A stretch of DNA of 64,000 nucleotides from Rhizobium sp. SEMIA4064 (GCF_003025035.1 NZ_PYJN01000018.1:239956-303955); one strand, 5' to 3'; shown: positions 19,965 to 27,870, counted from the first letter of the stretch. Numbers and translations are program-made. Notes: generated by a model not told the origin, from the letters alone.

Positions 19965-20747
19965 ATGACGGACCAAACCACTCCGCTTGTGGAAATGAGG
20001 AACATTTCCATCTCCTTCGGCGGCATTCACGCCGTCGACAACGCCTCGGTCGACCTCTACCCCGGCGAAGTCGTGGCGCTGCTCGGCCATAACGGCGCCG
20101 GCAAGTCGACGCTGATCAAGATTCTCTCCGGCGCCTACAAGCGCGACAGCGGCGATATCCTGATCAACGGCGAACCGGCTGATATCCGCACGCCACGCGA
20201 CGCCAAGAAATACGGCATCGAGACGATCTACCAGACGCTCGCCGTCGCCGACAATGTCGACGCCGCCGCCAATCTCTATCTCGGCCGCGAGCTGCAAACC
20301 CGCTGGGGCACGCTCGACGACGTCGCCATGGAGGCTTCGGCCCGCAAGGTGATGGGACGCCTGAACCCCAACTTCAAGCGCTTCAAGGAGCCGGTGAAGG
20401 CGCTCTCCGGCGGCCAGCGCCAGTCGGTGGCGATCGCCCGCGCCATCCTCTTCAACGCCCGCATCCTGATCATGGACGAGCCGACGGCGGCTCTCGGCCC
20501 GCAGGAAACCGCGCAGGTGGGCGACCTGATCAAGGAGCTGAAGAAGGACGGCATCGGCATCTTCCTCATCAGCCACGACATCCACGATGTCTTCGACCTC
20601 GCCGACCGCGTTTCGGTGATGAAGAACGGCCAGGTCGTCGGCCACGCCCGCACCGAAGACGTCACAAAGGACGAAGTCCTCGGCATGATCATCCTCGGCA
20701 AAGTCCCGCCCAAAGCCATCCCCGGTCCCGGCGCGATGAAGAGCTGA
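19965..20747 (+). CDS. xylG: Xylose ABC transporter ATP-binding protein XylG (single domain)
   Basis: 260 aa with one ABC domain: Walker A GHNGAGKS near residue 43, signature LSGGQRQS near 145, Walker B ILIMDEP near 165, switch His in LISHD. E. coli XylG has two fused ATPase domains (about 510 aa); the single-domain form is common in rhizobial xylose and fructose systems and would act as a homodimer. It follows xylH by 15 nt and ends at a strong terminator. Confidence 0.9.
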   Translation: MTDQTTPLVEMRNISISFGGIHAVDNASVDLYPGEVVALLGHNGAGKSTLIKILSGAYKRDSGDILINGEPADIRTPRDAKKYGIETIYQTLAVADNVDAAANLYLGRELQTRWGTLDDVAMEASARKVMGRLNPNFKRFKEPVKALSGGQRQSVAIARAILFNARILIMDEPTAALGPQETAQVGDLIKELKKDGIGIFLISHDIHDVFDLADRVSVMKNGQVVGHARTEDVTKDEVLGMIILGKVPPKAIPGPGAMKS

Positions 20748-20772
20748 GCCCGATATCCTAAGCAAACAAACA

Positions 20773-20805
20773 GGGCCGCGCCCCCAGGGGATCGCGGCCC
20801 TTTTT
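20773..20805 (+). terminator. Rho-independent terminator of xylFHG
   Basis: Stem GGGCCGCG / CGCGGCCC with a 12-nt loop, followed directly by TTTTT, 26 nt after the xylG stop. Confidence 0.88.
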
Positions 20806-20914
20806 CATTCTGAGATACCGATATGCGCTTTCCCGCATTTTCCGCATTGAAGCCAAACGCTTCCTAGGCTAAGAACCACCTCATCGGACAGGCGAGTCAA
20901 CCCGCCTCAGGCAT

Positions 20915-20991
20915 GCACCCGTAGCTCAGCTGGATAGAGTGTTGGATTCCGATTCCAAAGGTCACAGGTTCGAATCCTGTCGGGTGCGCCA
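20915..20991 (+). tRNA. tRNA-Arg (anticodon CCG)
   Basis: 77 nt including encoded CCA. The acceptor stem GCACCCG pairs with CGGGTGC. The D-arm, an anticodon stem TTGGA/TCCAA with loop TTCCGAT (anticodon CCG) and the T-loop TTCGAAT are all present. It reads CGG codons. Accessory DNA begins right behind its 3' end, so the 3' half is a likely attachment site; no second copy of that end is in the window. Confidence 0.95.
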
Positions 20992-21210
20992 ACAATTTCA
21001 ACTACATATGGTCATTTCGTTAGCAAAGCGCTCTTTCCACAGGAAGCATATAGGAAGCAAGCGCTTTAATCGTAGCTTAACTGCCATTGATGCGGATGTA
21101 TGCGACTCGCGCGTTAATCATAACGCCACCATCTCAGGACTGACGCAACGTGCACCGGCATTTGCTCTAGGTCGGGTAAAGCCTGCGTGAACCTTTAGCG
21201 CTCTGCGCCG

Positions 21211-22656
21211 TCATAACGGCTTGTGCATTGTCATCGGATTTGCGCCAAACAGTCTACTATAAAACTCCATCGCATACCGATCAGTCATTCCGGCAATGAA
21301 GTCACAGATAGTGCGAGTCTTGCCGAGGCCGTCACTGTGACGAAAAATCTCGCGAAAGTCGGGAGGCATCAATCGTTCACCATTGGGCGAAGCTATCACC
21401 TCAAATATTTTCCTAATCACGTCCTTACCGCGATATTCGACCACCTGAAGCATCGGAGACCTGATTACCGCCTCGTATGTTATGTTCTTCATTACCTCCA
21501 CAGAAACAAAGGTTTTGATATCGAACCTGGCTTGGTGAAGCTGCGGATATTCCTTGTGGGGAACAACTTCAATGCCATTGAGAAAAAGCGATATTAAGTT
21601 GGCTGTGAAACGGGTTCGATGATATCCATTTCCGGCAGTCAGAGAGGATAGTTTCTGTGCAGCTATAGAGGAATACATTTTTCGCTTATCAGGAGCTATC
21701 TTAGTATTTCTAAGAAAGGTCTGCTCATCACTGCCGATCGCGAATATTTTGCTGAATACCTCGTACAGAACCTCTTGAACGTCCGAGACACTCACTTTGG
21801 ATTCATCTTTATACTGTTTGTCGATCCGCTTATTTATTGTTTCGACGACCGCCTCGTATATCGAGTCAGAAAAGCTGAAGAGATCGAGAGGTCCGTGAAT
21901 TCCGCTTTTAAAAATATCCTCAAGATCGTATGTGGAGTATGCGATGTCGTCCGCGATATCCATTATTGAGCATTCGATCGTTTTGAAGTCGGCGATCTCG
22001 CTGACTCCGAGCACGTGCGACTTTATCTCCTGCACTAGGTCGAAGTCCGATTTGTAGAATCCCTTCATGGGAGTGGTCGCTTTGTCTTCAGGACGCTCCT
22101 TGCTCCCTATGGGTATTACCCGGTCATATTTCAGAACGGACGCCAAAGACCGATAAGTTAAATTCAACCCGCGCCGTAGATCCGTTCCGCGGCTAACTGG
22201 CGGCCCTGCTTCATCGCCATCAAGTGTCTTCTTCTCCAAGGTGGATAGGATGCGCAATGTCTGCGCATTTCCTTCGAATCCACCGGCATCGCGCATGCAC
22301 TCATCGAGAGCTTCTTCGCCATTGTGCCCAAACGGCGGATGCCCAAGGTCATGAGCAAGACCTGCGAACTCAACAATGTCGACATTAATGGGTGATTTTT
22401 GGAAGAAATCCGAAGTGTTATTGAGTTTAATTGCTATCGACTTAGCAATCTGAGCCACTTCTAATGAATGAGTGAGCCGATTTCTAAAAAAATCGCTTTC
22501 ATGACCGGGGAAGACCTGGGTTTTCCCTTGTAAGCGTCTGAAACTTGCACTGTGAATGAGGCGCGCATAGTCACGCCGCGCCTCCTCTCTGTATTCTTCT
22601 GGATTGTCCTGCGTTACGGGACGCTCGTCATCACCAGCAGAATACAATCCTTGCAT
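21211..22656 (-). CDS. dGTPase-family HD-domain dNTP triphosphohydrolase
   Basis: 481 aa. The HD-type metal site is visible: His63 (RLTHSLEV), His102-Asp103 (GLAHDLGHPPFGHNGE) and a late Asp in SIMDIADDIAYSTYDLED. It would hydrolyse dGTP (or other dNTPs) to nucleoside and triphosphate. At 481 aa, and with coding sequence more AT-rich than the flanks, it differs from the roughly 400-aa housekeeping rhizobial enzyme. It is the second gene of an operon with a 62-aa protein, just behind a tRNA. dGTPases are known to defend bacteria by depleting dNTPs during phage infection; that role here is an inference from context. Confidence 0.85.
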   Translation of the reverse strand: MQGLYSAGDDERPVTQDNPEEYREEARRDYARLIHSASFRRLQGKTQVFPGHESDFFRNRLTHSLEVAQIAKSIAIKLNNTSDFFQKSPINVDIVEFAGLAHDLGHPPFGHNGEEALDECMRDAGGFEGNAQTLRILSTLEKKTLDGDEAGPPVSRGTDLRRGLNLTYRSLASVLKYDRVIPIGSKERPEDKATTPMKGFYKSDFDLVQEIKSHVLGVSEIADFKTIECSIMDIADDIAYSTYDLEDIFKSGIHGPLDLFSFSDSIYEAVVETINKRIDKQYKDESKVSVSDVQEVLYEVFSKIFAIGSDEQTFLRNTKIAPDKRKMYSSIAAQKLSSLTAGNGYHRTRFTANLISLFLNGIEVVPHKEYPQLHQARFDIKTFVSVEVMKNITYEAVIRSPMLQVVEYRGKDVIRKIFEVIASPNGERLMPPDFREIFRHSDGLGKTRTICDFIAGMTDRYAMEFYSRLFGANPMTMHKPL

Positions 22657-22669
22657 GTCAATCTCATGG

Positions 22670-22858
22670 CTACTTTTTCACCTTATGATTGACGGTATGC
22701 TGCGATTTGTCATTGGTCAAGCTCCACTTGCCAGTGGATTGCTCGATCGCAGTCCTCAATGTTTTCAGTTCGCTAACGGCGGTGCGGTAAACCGGATCGT
22801 TGTCTGTCTTGACCGCCGTTACACTCCGACCAGATTTTAATGCCGTTGTAGCTGCCAT
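22670..22858 (-). CDS. 62-aa protein preceding the dNTPase
   Basis: Small basic, hydrophilic protein without recognisable domain. It is taken as real because GGGGAGA lies 6 nt before its ATG and it ends 13 nt upstream of the dNTPase start in the same direction. It could be an activator, inhibitor or phage-sensing partner of the hydrolase, or simply a leader peptide. The sequence gives no direct clue. Confidence 0.6.
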   Translation of the reverse strand: MAATTALKSGRSVTAVKTDNDPVYRTAVSELKTLRTAIEQSTGKWSLTNDKSQHTVNHKVKK

Positions 22859-22891
22859 AACGCTCTCCCCTTTGTGCCAACGCGTGAGCGC

Positions 22892-22910
22892 GTGCGCATG
22901 AAATGCGCAC
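22892..22910 (-). other. Leader hairpin of the dNTPase operon
   Basis: Perfect 8-bp stem GTGCGCAT / ATGCGCAC with a 3-nt loop, in the untranslated leader between the palindromic operator and the first start codon. Confidence 0.55.
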
Positions 22911-22913
22911 TCT

Positions 22914-22941
22914 ATATGCTATGGGATTACCCATTGCATAT
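22914..22941 (-). promoter_or_regulatory. 28-bp palindrome at the dNTPase operon promoter
   Basis: Two 12-nt arms ATATGCwATGGG and CCCATwGCATAT around 4 nt, with only one central-arm mismatch. On the minus strand a possible promoter TTCAAC-N16-TTATAT ends at or inside it, so a bound repressor would block transcription. No regulator gene is adjacent. The remainder of 22942-23169 shows no gene. Confidence 0.6.
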
Positions 22942-23169
22942 AAGTTAATCCGCCGGCAAGTTGAATAACGCCGCAACTTCGCTTCAGTTTCCATCTGTAG
23001 CGATTCGCGTCGAAATTGCCGGTGGATCTTGATCGAAAGGTACGTGACCCGGCTGGTTTATGCAAGTGTGCCGGATTGCCACGCCATTAGCTGCTCATCA
23101 GAGCCGCGCTAGCGGAAAGCCGATTCTCCCACCTCTTAAATACCATGCCCGTGCCGACAGAGATCGGCC

Positions 23170-23203
23170 TTGACTCCTCGTTGACCCAGAACATAATAAG
23201 AAC
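23170..23203 (+). promoter_or_regulatory. SOS promoter with alphaproteobacterial LexA box
   Basis: TTGACT (23170-23175), 16-nt spacer, CATAAT (23192-23197). Overlapping the -10 is GAAC-ataataa-GAAC (23189-23203), the direct repeat GAAC-N7-GAAC (equivalent to GTTC-N7-GTTC) used by LexA in alphaproteobacteria. LexA would repress the two-gene operon that follows until DNA damage. Confidence 0.75.
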
Positions 23204-23238
23204 AAAAGGCGGCACCAATGAGGAAACGAGGAAGATTT

Positions 23239-23967
23239 ATGCCGCGCGATATCCGTTCCGTCACACCTGCTTATGAAACCCTGCGCTTTGTCGCTTCAGT
23301 TTGCATGGAGAGAATCAGTAAACAGACGAGGCGAGACTTTGCGGGCTATGCCGTAGGAAAGCGCCGCAAGCTCTCTGTCGTGCCTTACATCGCGCACGAC
23401 ATGGCGAAAGAGCTTGTGCGTTCGGTGAAAGTTGCCAAGGGAGGGCAACTCGCCGCCCCGGAAGAGATCGCCGAAAAGATTGAAGCAATATTGCTCGGCA
23501 TTGATGAGCAAACGGCCTTTAATTTGGCAAGCGTCTCAACCGAAGAAAAGGAAGCGGTTGTTGATCTGGTCGCCGATCAGGTGCGGGCGAAGATGCTTTC
23601 AGACTATTCGGTAGCGGAAATCGAGAAAGAACCGGAGCCGCCAAAGGCTATCGAGTGGAATGGATGGAAAGGTTTTGAATCCATCAAATCCGACGAGAAG
23701 CCTCAATACAAATGGCGGCATACGTGGGCAGATCGAAGCGGAAATGACTTCGTTGGCTACAAGTGCGGCGCCTGCATTGGGCGCATTTTTCAGATCGACT
23801 ATACGGCCCAGCGGGATAAATGGTTTTGGCTGGTCGAGCATGTGCCGCTTGAGCGTCCGGAGCGGGAATGCCGTTCTGCCGGTTGGGAGTGGTCGGCCCG
23901 AGAGGCGGCATGTCGAGCAGAGAAATGCTATGACGCCATTGCGAGACTTAATGGACGGCAGGCTTAG
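23239..23967 (+). CDS. Hypothetical protein, first gene of the SOS-controlled operon
   Basis: 242 aa, no domain recognised. A helical N-terminal half is followed by a Trp-rich C-terminal half with scattered Cys (CGAC, REC, AAC, KC). I prefer ATG 23239 because the promoter predicts a start site near 23204 and GAGGAAG lies just before this ATG; ATG 23218 would leave almost no leader. It is followed 11 nt later by the SRAP gene, so it may act in the same DNA-damage response. Confidence 0.7.
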   Translation: MPRDIRSVTPAYETLRFVASVCMERISKQTRRDFAGYAVGKRRKLSVVPYIAHDMAKELVRSVKVAKGGQLAAPEEIAEKIEAILLGIDEQTAFNLASVSTEEKEAVVDLVADQVRAKMLSDYSVAEIEKEPEPPKAIEWNGWKGFESIKSDEKPQYKWRHTWADRSGNDFVGYKCGACIGRIFQIDYTAQRDKWFWLVEHVPLERPERECRSAGWEWSAREAACRAEKCYDAIARLNGRQA

Positions 23968-23978
23968 GGAGAGAAGGC

Positions 23979-24707
23979 ATGTGCGGTCGCATTTATATCA
24001 AAGCATCATTGCGCGAGCTGCTTGCGAATTTTTCATTCGCCGGCCCCGGTGATACGGAGCCGCTGTCAAACAGCTTTCCGAACTACAATGGCGCACCGAC
24101 GCAATCCTATCCCGTCATTATCAGGGATATCGTCGGAGAGCCGGATATCACCGGCCCTATCTTTGCATCGGCCAAATGGGGATTTGTGCCCGAATGGGCA
24201 AAAGACGAGCAGCCCGGCAAGCCCGCGCCGATCAATGCCAAGGCGGAAGGAATCCAAACGAACGGCATGTTTCGGCAAGCCTACAAGTCAAAGCGCTGCC
24301 TCGTCCCGATCAATGGTTTTTTCGAATGGAAAGACATCTACGGGACCGGCAAGAACAAGCAACCCTATGCCATTGCCATGAAGGACGGCAGTCCCTTTGC
24401 GCTTGCCGGCATCTGGTCGCTTCGGCGAGATCGAGATACCGGCCTCGATAAGCGGACCTTCGCTGTCGTGACCTGCGCTCCAAACGAAATAATGGGAAAG
24501 ATTCACGACCGAATGCCGGTCATCCTGCACCCGGAAGACTATGAGCGTTGGCTGTCGCCCGAGCCGGACCCTGCCGACCTTATGAAACCGTTTCCCTCCG
24601 ATCTGATGACCATGTGGAAAATCGGCAAGGACGTTGGGAATGTAAAGAACAACCGGCCCGACATTATCGACCCCATTCCCAACGATCCGGAGCCGCCATT
24701 GCTATGA
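23979..24707 (+). CDS. SRAP-family protein (YedK/HMCES-like)
   Basis: 242 aa. Begins MCGR, so after Met removal Cys2 becomes the catalytic N-terminal cysteine that crosslinks to abasic sites in single-stranded DNA. Other family residues are visible: the NYNGAPTQ loop, INAKAEG, GFFEWK (catalytic Glu) and KIHDRMPVIL (catalytic His). The upstream LexA box fits the family's link to the SOS response. Phage and island copies are frequent and may protect replication forks. Confidence 0.9.
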   Translation: MCGRIYIKASLRELLANFSFAGPGDTEPLSNSFPNYNGAPTQSYPVIIRDIVGEPDITGPIFASAKWGFVPEWAKDEQPGKPAPINAKAEGIQTNGMFRQAYKSKRCLVPINGFFEWKDIYGTGKNKQPYAIAMKDGSPFALAGIWSLRRDRDTGLDKRTFAVVTCAPNEIMGKIHDRMPVILHPEDYERWLSPEPDPADLMKPFPSDLMTMWKIGKDVGNVKNNRPDIIDPIPNDPEPPLL

Positions 24708-24866
24708 GCGACGAAACCCGCACCGATACCCATCCATTCCGTTGAGATTTGTTTAGAGGAAGGCGAGAACGGGCGTTGGGGATATGGCCGCGACTTGGGT
24801 GGACCAGACGAATGGAAGATTGCTATTGCATCGGCATCACGCCCGTAAACTGCAAAGCAACAGAAA

Positions 24867-25061
24867 ATGAGCGAAACCATCCGTCAAGGCGACATTGTGC
24901 GCACCACAGGAATACGGTCTCCGGCAATGCTTGTGGTAAAGCTCCATCTGCAAGCAGACGATAGCGAGCTTGCGGAGCTGATCTGGTTTGATGCGAACAT
25001 GAATGCGCGACAGTTGACCCTCGACACCGGATTCCTTGAACATGTCCCACGCGCCGAATGA
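24867..25061 (+). CDS. Small DUF2158/YodC-like protein
   Basis: 64 aa. The pattern GDIVR…PAMLVV…IWFD…FLEHV resembles the small beta-barrel YodC/DUF2158 family (G-D-V-V-R, P-x-M-x-V, W-F-D). The ribosome site is weak. It overlaps the next gene by 20 nt, so the two are probably co-expressed. Nothing supportable was found in 24708-24866. Confidence 0.5.
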   Translation: MSETIRQGDIVRTTGIRSPAMLVVKLHLQADDSELAELIWFDANMNARQLTLDTGFLEHVPRAE

Positions 25062-25563
25062 TCAAACGAAACCTGTACCCAAAACATCGGCGCAGTATGC
25101 CATGGACGACGCTTACCAAGCGCTGATTTACCTTGAGGCCGTGAGGAGAGTGCTCGGCCCAAGGGCGAACGGCCCATACAGCGATTTCGTTTACGACTAC
25201 CCTATGTTGCATCCGTCGAGCTTTCTTCTCGCACATGCGATCGAGCTTTCGCTGACATCTTATTTGCGCGCTTCAGGAGAGAAGCGCGGCCAGAGCGGCC
25301 ACGACCTAGTTCGCAGGCTTGAGGCAGCCGAAGCCATTGGCTTCACACCTAGCCAGTCATTTAGGCGATGCGTGATTGCTATCGCGAAGTCGCACAACAC
25401 GATGCAATTTCGATTCGCCAAAAGCGATCCGGCCCCGTTCATGAGCCCAAGAGACGCTCTTGCTCAAGTGTTGCCCGATATGGAGGCGATTTACTTTTTC
25501 GTTGTCGACAAAGTCACAGGATCCGCACCTGGGGGCAATGCCAGTCCAGTAGGACCGCTTTAA
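25042..25563 (+). CDS. HEPN-like hypothetical protein
   Basis: 173 aa, largely helical. The segment HPSSFLLAHAIELSLTSYL followed by GHDL..RLEAAEAIGF resembles HEPN-type four-helix proteins, which often act as RNases or in toxin and defence modules. The classical R-x4-6-H catalytic motif is not obvious, so activity is uncertain. It ends just before a strong terminator that faces the phage lysis genes. Confidence 0.55.
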   Translation: MSHAPNDQTKPVPKTSAQYAMDDAYQALIYLEAVRRVLGPRANGPYSDFVYDYPMLHPSSFLLAHAIELSLTSYLRASGEKRGQSGHDLVRRLEAAEAIGFTPSQSFRRCVIAIAKSHNTMQFRFAKSDPAPFMSPRDALAQVLPDMEAIYFFVVDKVTGSAPGGNASPVGPL

Positions 25564-25568
25564 AGCAA

Positions 25569-25596
25569 AGGCCGCCTTGCATGCGCAAGGCGGCCT
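25569..25596 (-). terminator. Terminator at the end of the phage late operon
   Basis: Perfect 12-bp stem AGGCCGCCTTGC / GCAAGGCGGCCT with a 4-nt loop. On the minus strand it is followed by TTTGCTTT, so it ends leftward transcription just after the holin gene. It may also act on the rightward gene that stops at 25563. It marks the practical left end of phage structural genes. Confidence 0.8.
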
Positions 25597-25612
25597 CTCA
25601 ATTAGGTAGCTA

Positions 25613-25936
25613 TTTACCCGCAATCCGACGGGAAAACCATTTCTGAAACAACACTTCCGTGCCGCGTGGCCCGAGGTAGGCCAGCCCGGCAATCAGGCCC
25701 GTTGTGGCCGGCGGTCCGACGTTCAGATAGGAGGCAATCCCCTCCCCTATGAACGCCATTCCGAAGGCAACCGGGATTTCCCAAAGCAGTTCGAGGCCGA
25801 AGAATTTCCGACGCCCCTTGCGCGCTTCGTTGCTATGCCACATGGCCCGGCCAACCATCGCGCCGACGATAGTCGAGAGCGCGCCGCCACCCCAAGCATC
25901 CAGCAGCTCATAGAGCGAATTGTATTTGTCTGACAT
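25613..25936 (-). CDS. Phage holin (superfamily III / LydA-like)
   Basis: 107-108 aa with two to three hydrophobic stretches (GGGALSTIVGAMVG, LELLWEIPVAFGMAFIG, TTGLIAGLAYLG) and a basic C-terminus, as in small phage holins. It would form the membrane lesion that releases the endolysin. I start it at ATG 25936, whose first base pair overlaps the stop codon of the outer spanin. It is the last gene of the lysis cassette. Confidence 0.75.
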
Positions 25937-26157
25937 CAGCCGGGCTTTCCGCAATTGTATTGAGCAAAGCGCCCGCGATGGCGAGCGATATTGATGGCAA
26001 CCGGCCTGTCATGGCCGACAAGATAGCTGTTGGTCTCTGGCATCGGGTCCATAGGCACCAGAAGATCGCACGGCTCAATTGCCTTGGTTGTCGGGCTGCA
26101 CGCAGCCGCCGAGCAACAAGCACAAATCAACATCGTCAGCCTGAAATACTTTCGCAT
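25936..26157 (-). CDS. Outer spanin lipoprotein (Rz1-like)
   Basis: 73 aa. N-terminal signal with lipobox …CSAAAC near residue 20, then a short proline-containing chain. It starts inside the inner spanin gene in another frame (83-nt overlap) and runs past its end, as in lambda Rz/Rz1. It would be anchored in the outer membrane and link to the inner spanin to disrupt the envelope. Confidence 0.7.
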   Translation of the reverse strand: MRKYFRLTMLICACCSAAACSPTTKAIEPCDLLVPMDPMPETNSYLVGHDRPVAINIARHRGRFAQYNCGKPG

Positions 26158-26320
26158 CGATCTTTTGTCCGTCTTTAAGGATGGTGACACGGCTTTCCTG
26201 AAGGCCTGCCGCAATCTCGGTTTTGGCCGCGCGCTTGCCGACCAGATAGGCCGGCGCGGACGCCAAGGCGGCACCGATTACGATGCCGCCTCCAATCTTG
26301 ATAATGTCGAATGGCGTCAT
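26075..26320 (-). CDS. Inner spanin (Rz-like)
   Basis: 81 aa. One N-terminal membrane helix (IIKIGGGIVIGAALASAPAYLVG) followed by a periplasmic charged helix. The start at ATG 26320 follows GGAAG with 5-nt spacing and overlaps the endolysin stop (ATGA). Short for an Rz, but position and overlap with a lipoprotein gene support the call. Confidence 0.7.
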   Translation of the reverse strand: MTPFDIIKIGGGIVIGAALASAPAYLVGKRAAKTEIAAGLQESRVTILKDGQKIDAKVFQADDVDLCLLLGGCVQPDNQGN

Positions 26321-26961
26321 GAGAGCTTCCGCCAAGCGACGTAGAGGGTGAGGCCAACTACGACCACGGCGATAGCCATCCGCAGCCAGTCGCCGGACGA
26401 GAGATCGCCCTGTTGGGCCGAAACGACTTCGACGGCCTTCACAAGCGGCTCTTGAGCGATAGGTGCCGCCGCGCCGACGCCGCCGGCAACCAGCGCCACC
26501 GCCCTGGATTTGGCTTGCGTCTCCGTCTCCGCCGTGTACTTGGCGCCAGCAACCGGCCCCTTCGAAGGGTATTGCTTCCAGGGCAACTGCCAGTGCGGGC
26601 CATCCTTAAACGTCTTCCAGTCTCCGCCCCACTCGACGGCAATGCGGAGTTCCTTTGCCGCCTGCTTCATGGCCTTGGCGATCTTGTGATAGAGCGGCCA
26701 ATCCCAAGAGACGGAGCCGTTGACGACCGGCGCGAGATCGACCGCATGGCCGTAGCCGTTTTCCGCCCGCAGATGCCGCGAATTCATCGTCGTGGATGCG
26801 CCGGATGATACCATCTCCTTTTGGCGTCCGATGTCACGGACGCCCTCAAGCACGGTGAAATCAACCTCTGTGATCTGGATTGCGCGACGCACGACGCGCA
26901 CAAGATCAGGGTGGACGCAAATAAGGCGCGAATTGCTCCGCGTCGACAGCGTATAAGCCAT
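26317..26961 (-). CDS. Endolysin, M15-family peptidase with C-terminal membrane helix
   Basis: 214 aa. The zinc peptidase motifs are visible: SRHLRAENGYGHAVDLAP (S-x-H…G-x-A-x-D type) and DGPHWQL, as in D-Ala-D-Ala/L-Ala-D-Glu peptidases such as T5 lysin. A C-terminal segment (MAIAVVVVGLTLYVAWRKL) would anchor it in the membrane, unusual for a simple endolysin. The start at 26961 follows GGAGAGAAATT. Confidence 0.82.
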   Translation of the reverse strand: MAYTLSTRSNSRLICVHPDLVRVVRRAIQITEVDFTVLEGVRDIGRQKEMVSSGASTTMNSRHLRAENGYGHAVDLAPVVNGSVSWDWPLYHKIAKAMKQAAKELRIAVEWGGDWKTFKDGPHWQLPWKQYPSKGPVAGAKYTAETETQAKSRAVALVAGGVGAAAPIAQEPLVKAVEVVSAQQGDLSSGDWLRMAIAVVVVGLTLYVAWRKLS

Positions 26962-27007
26962 AATTTCTCTCCATATTTTGGGGTAAAAATTGCACCACGT
27001 ATCTTTA

Positions 27008-27030
27008 CATAGTGCATAATATGCCCTATG
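27008..27030. promoter_or_regulatory. 23-bp palindrome between the endolysin and DUF4160 genes
   Basis: CATAGkGCATA-w-TATGCmCTATG, near-perfect, in the 94-nt divergent spacer. It resembles but is not identical to the phage CI operators (one fewer base between the outer arms). It could be an autoregulatory site of the HTH-bearing DUF2442 protein or an extra repressor site. Confidence 0.55.
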
Positions 27031-27055
27031 TTTTACCCATCGAAGCGAGGGGTAT

Positions 27056-27298
27056 ATGGGCAAACTGGTTCAAATCGGAAACATCATCATTCGGGTCTAT
27101 GCGAACGACCATTTGCCCCCGCACTTCCACGTCATCACCCCGGATGGGGATGCGCTGGTTGAGATTGCCACGCTGGAAATCCTGCGCGGCAAGCTGGCCC
27201 GCAAGGCACACGACACCGCCCTTGAATGGGCAGCAAAGAACAGGGCGGCGATTGCCGCCGAGTGGAACCGGACAAACCCCCGCTTTCCCATCGCTTGA
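27056..27298 (+). CDS. DUF4160-domain protein
   Basis: 80 aa. The motif IRVYANDHLPPHFHVI is the DUF4160 hallmark. The family is usually encoded next to a DUF2442 partner, as here, an arrangement that resembles toxin-antitoxin modules although function is not established to my knowledge. The start follows AGGGG. It is on the strand opposite to the phage late genes. Confidence 0.78.
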   Translation: MGKLVQIGNIIIRVYANDHLPPHFHVITPDGDALVEIATLEILRGKLARKAHDTALEWAAKNRAAIAAEWNRTNPRFPIA

Positions 27299-27313
27299 AG
27301 AAGGAAAACAGAT

Positions 27314-27793
27314 ATGGACACGCCCCGCATTGAAAGCGTTACGCCAGCGTCGAACATGACGCTGGAAATTCAATGGAAGGACGCCCCGGCATCCGCCGCC
27401 AATCTTGTCGGCTGGATTGCAACGGGCGGCGAACTTCTGGCTCCGCTGAAGTCCGCGGATGTCTGGAAAACCGCGACTGTTGCGGACTATGGCGCAACGG
27501 TCGAATGGGCCGGCGACGATCTGGCGATAGATGCCTTTCACCTTTTCCAGATCGCAGAGGACCAACGCGATTTCGCGGTTGAGGATCTGCGCAAATGGCA
27601 GGAGGAAATCGGCCTTTCCAACAATGAGGCAGCAGATTTTCTTGGCGTCAGTCTGCGTACATGGAAGAATTACCGCGCCGGCGCACCGATCAGTCATGCC
27701 GTCAAGATGCTGCTACGCGCGAGCCAACGCGACCCGCTTTTGATGCATGCCCATTACCGACCGCGTCAGACTGGCAGGCCGAAAGCTGCCTAG
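27314..27793 (+). CDS. DUF2442-domain protein with C-terminal HTH
   Basis: 159 aa. The N-terminal ~80 residues fit DUF2442 (W..A…L.W…G…DLSW-like pattern). The C-terminal part (LSNNEAADFLGVSLRTWKNYRAG) is an XRE-type HTH. It lies 15 nt after DUF4160. It could act as the DNA-binding antitoxin-like member and autoregulate through the palindrome upstream. Confidence 0.75.
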   Translation: MDTPRIESVTPASNMTLEIQWKDAPASAANLVGWIATGGELLAPLKSADVWKTATVADYGATVEWAGDDLAIDAFHLFQIAEDQRDFAVEDLRKWQEEIGLSNNEAADFLGVSLRTWKNYRAGAPISHAVKMLLRASQRDPLLMHAHYRPRQTGRPKAA

Positions 27794-27870
27794 CCGCCTC
27801 GGCACCGAGGGAACCTGCCTTCGCAGGTAACGGTATCCGTCACGGCCGATTTATCGTCCTCATACCAACG

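Noticed and set aside
18495..20765. 756-codon open frame antisense to xylH/xylG, and similar long antisense frames opposite gguA/chvE, the sheath and DUF4815 genes
   Set aside because: GC-rich coding DNA leaves the opposite strand open; these frames show no ribosome sites or domains and lie over clearly recognised genes.
24708..24843. Open frame continuing after the SRAP stop codon that looks protein-like
   Set aside because: It has no start codon and would need stop read-through; more likely a remnant or chance.
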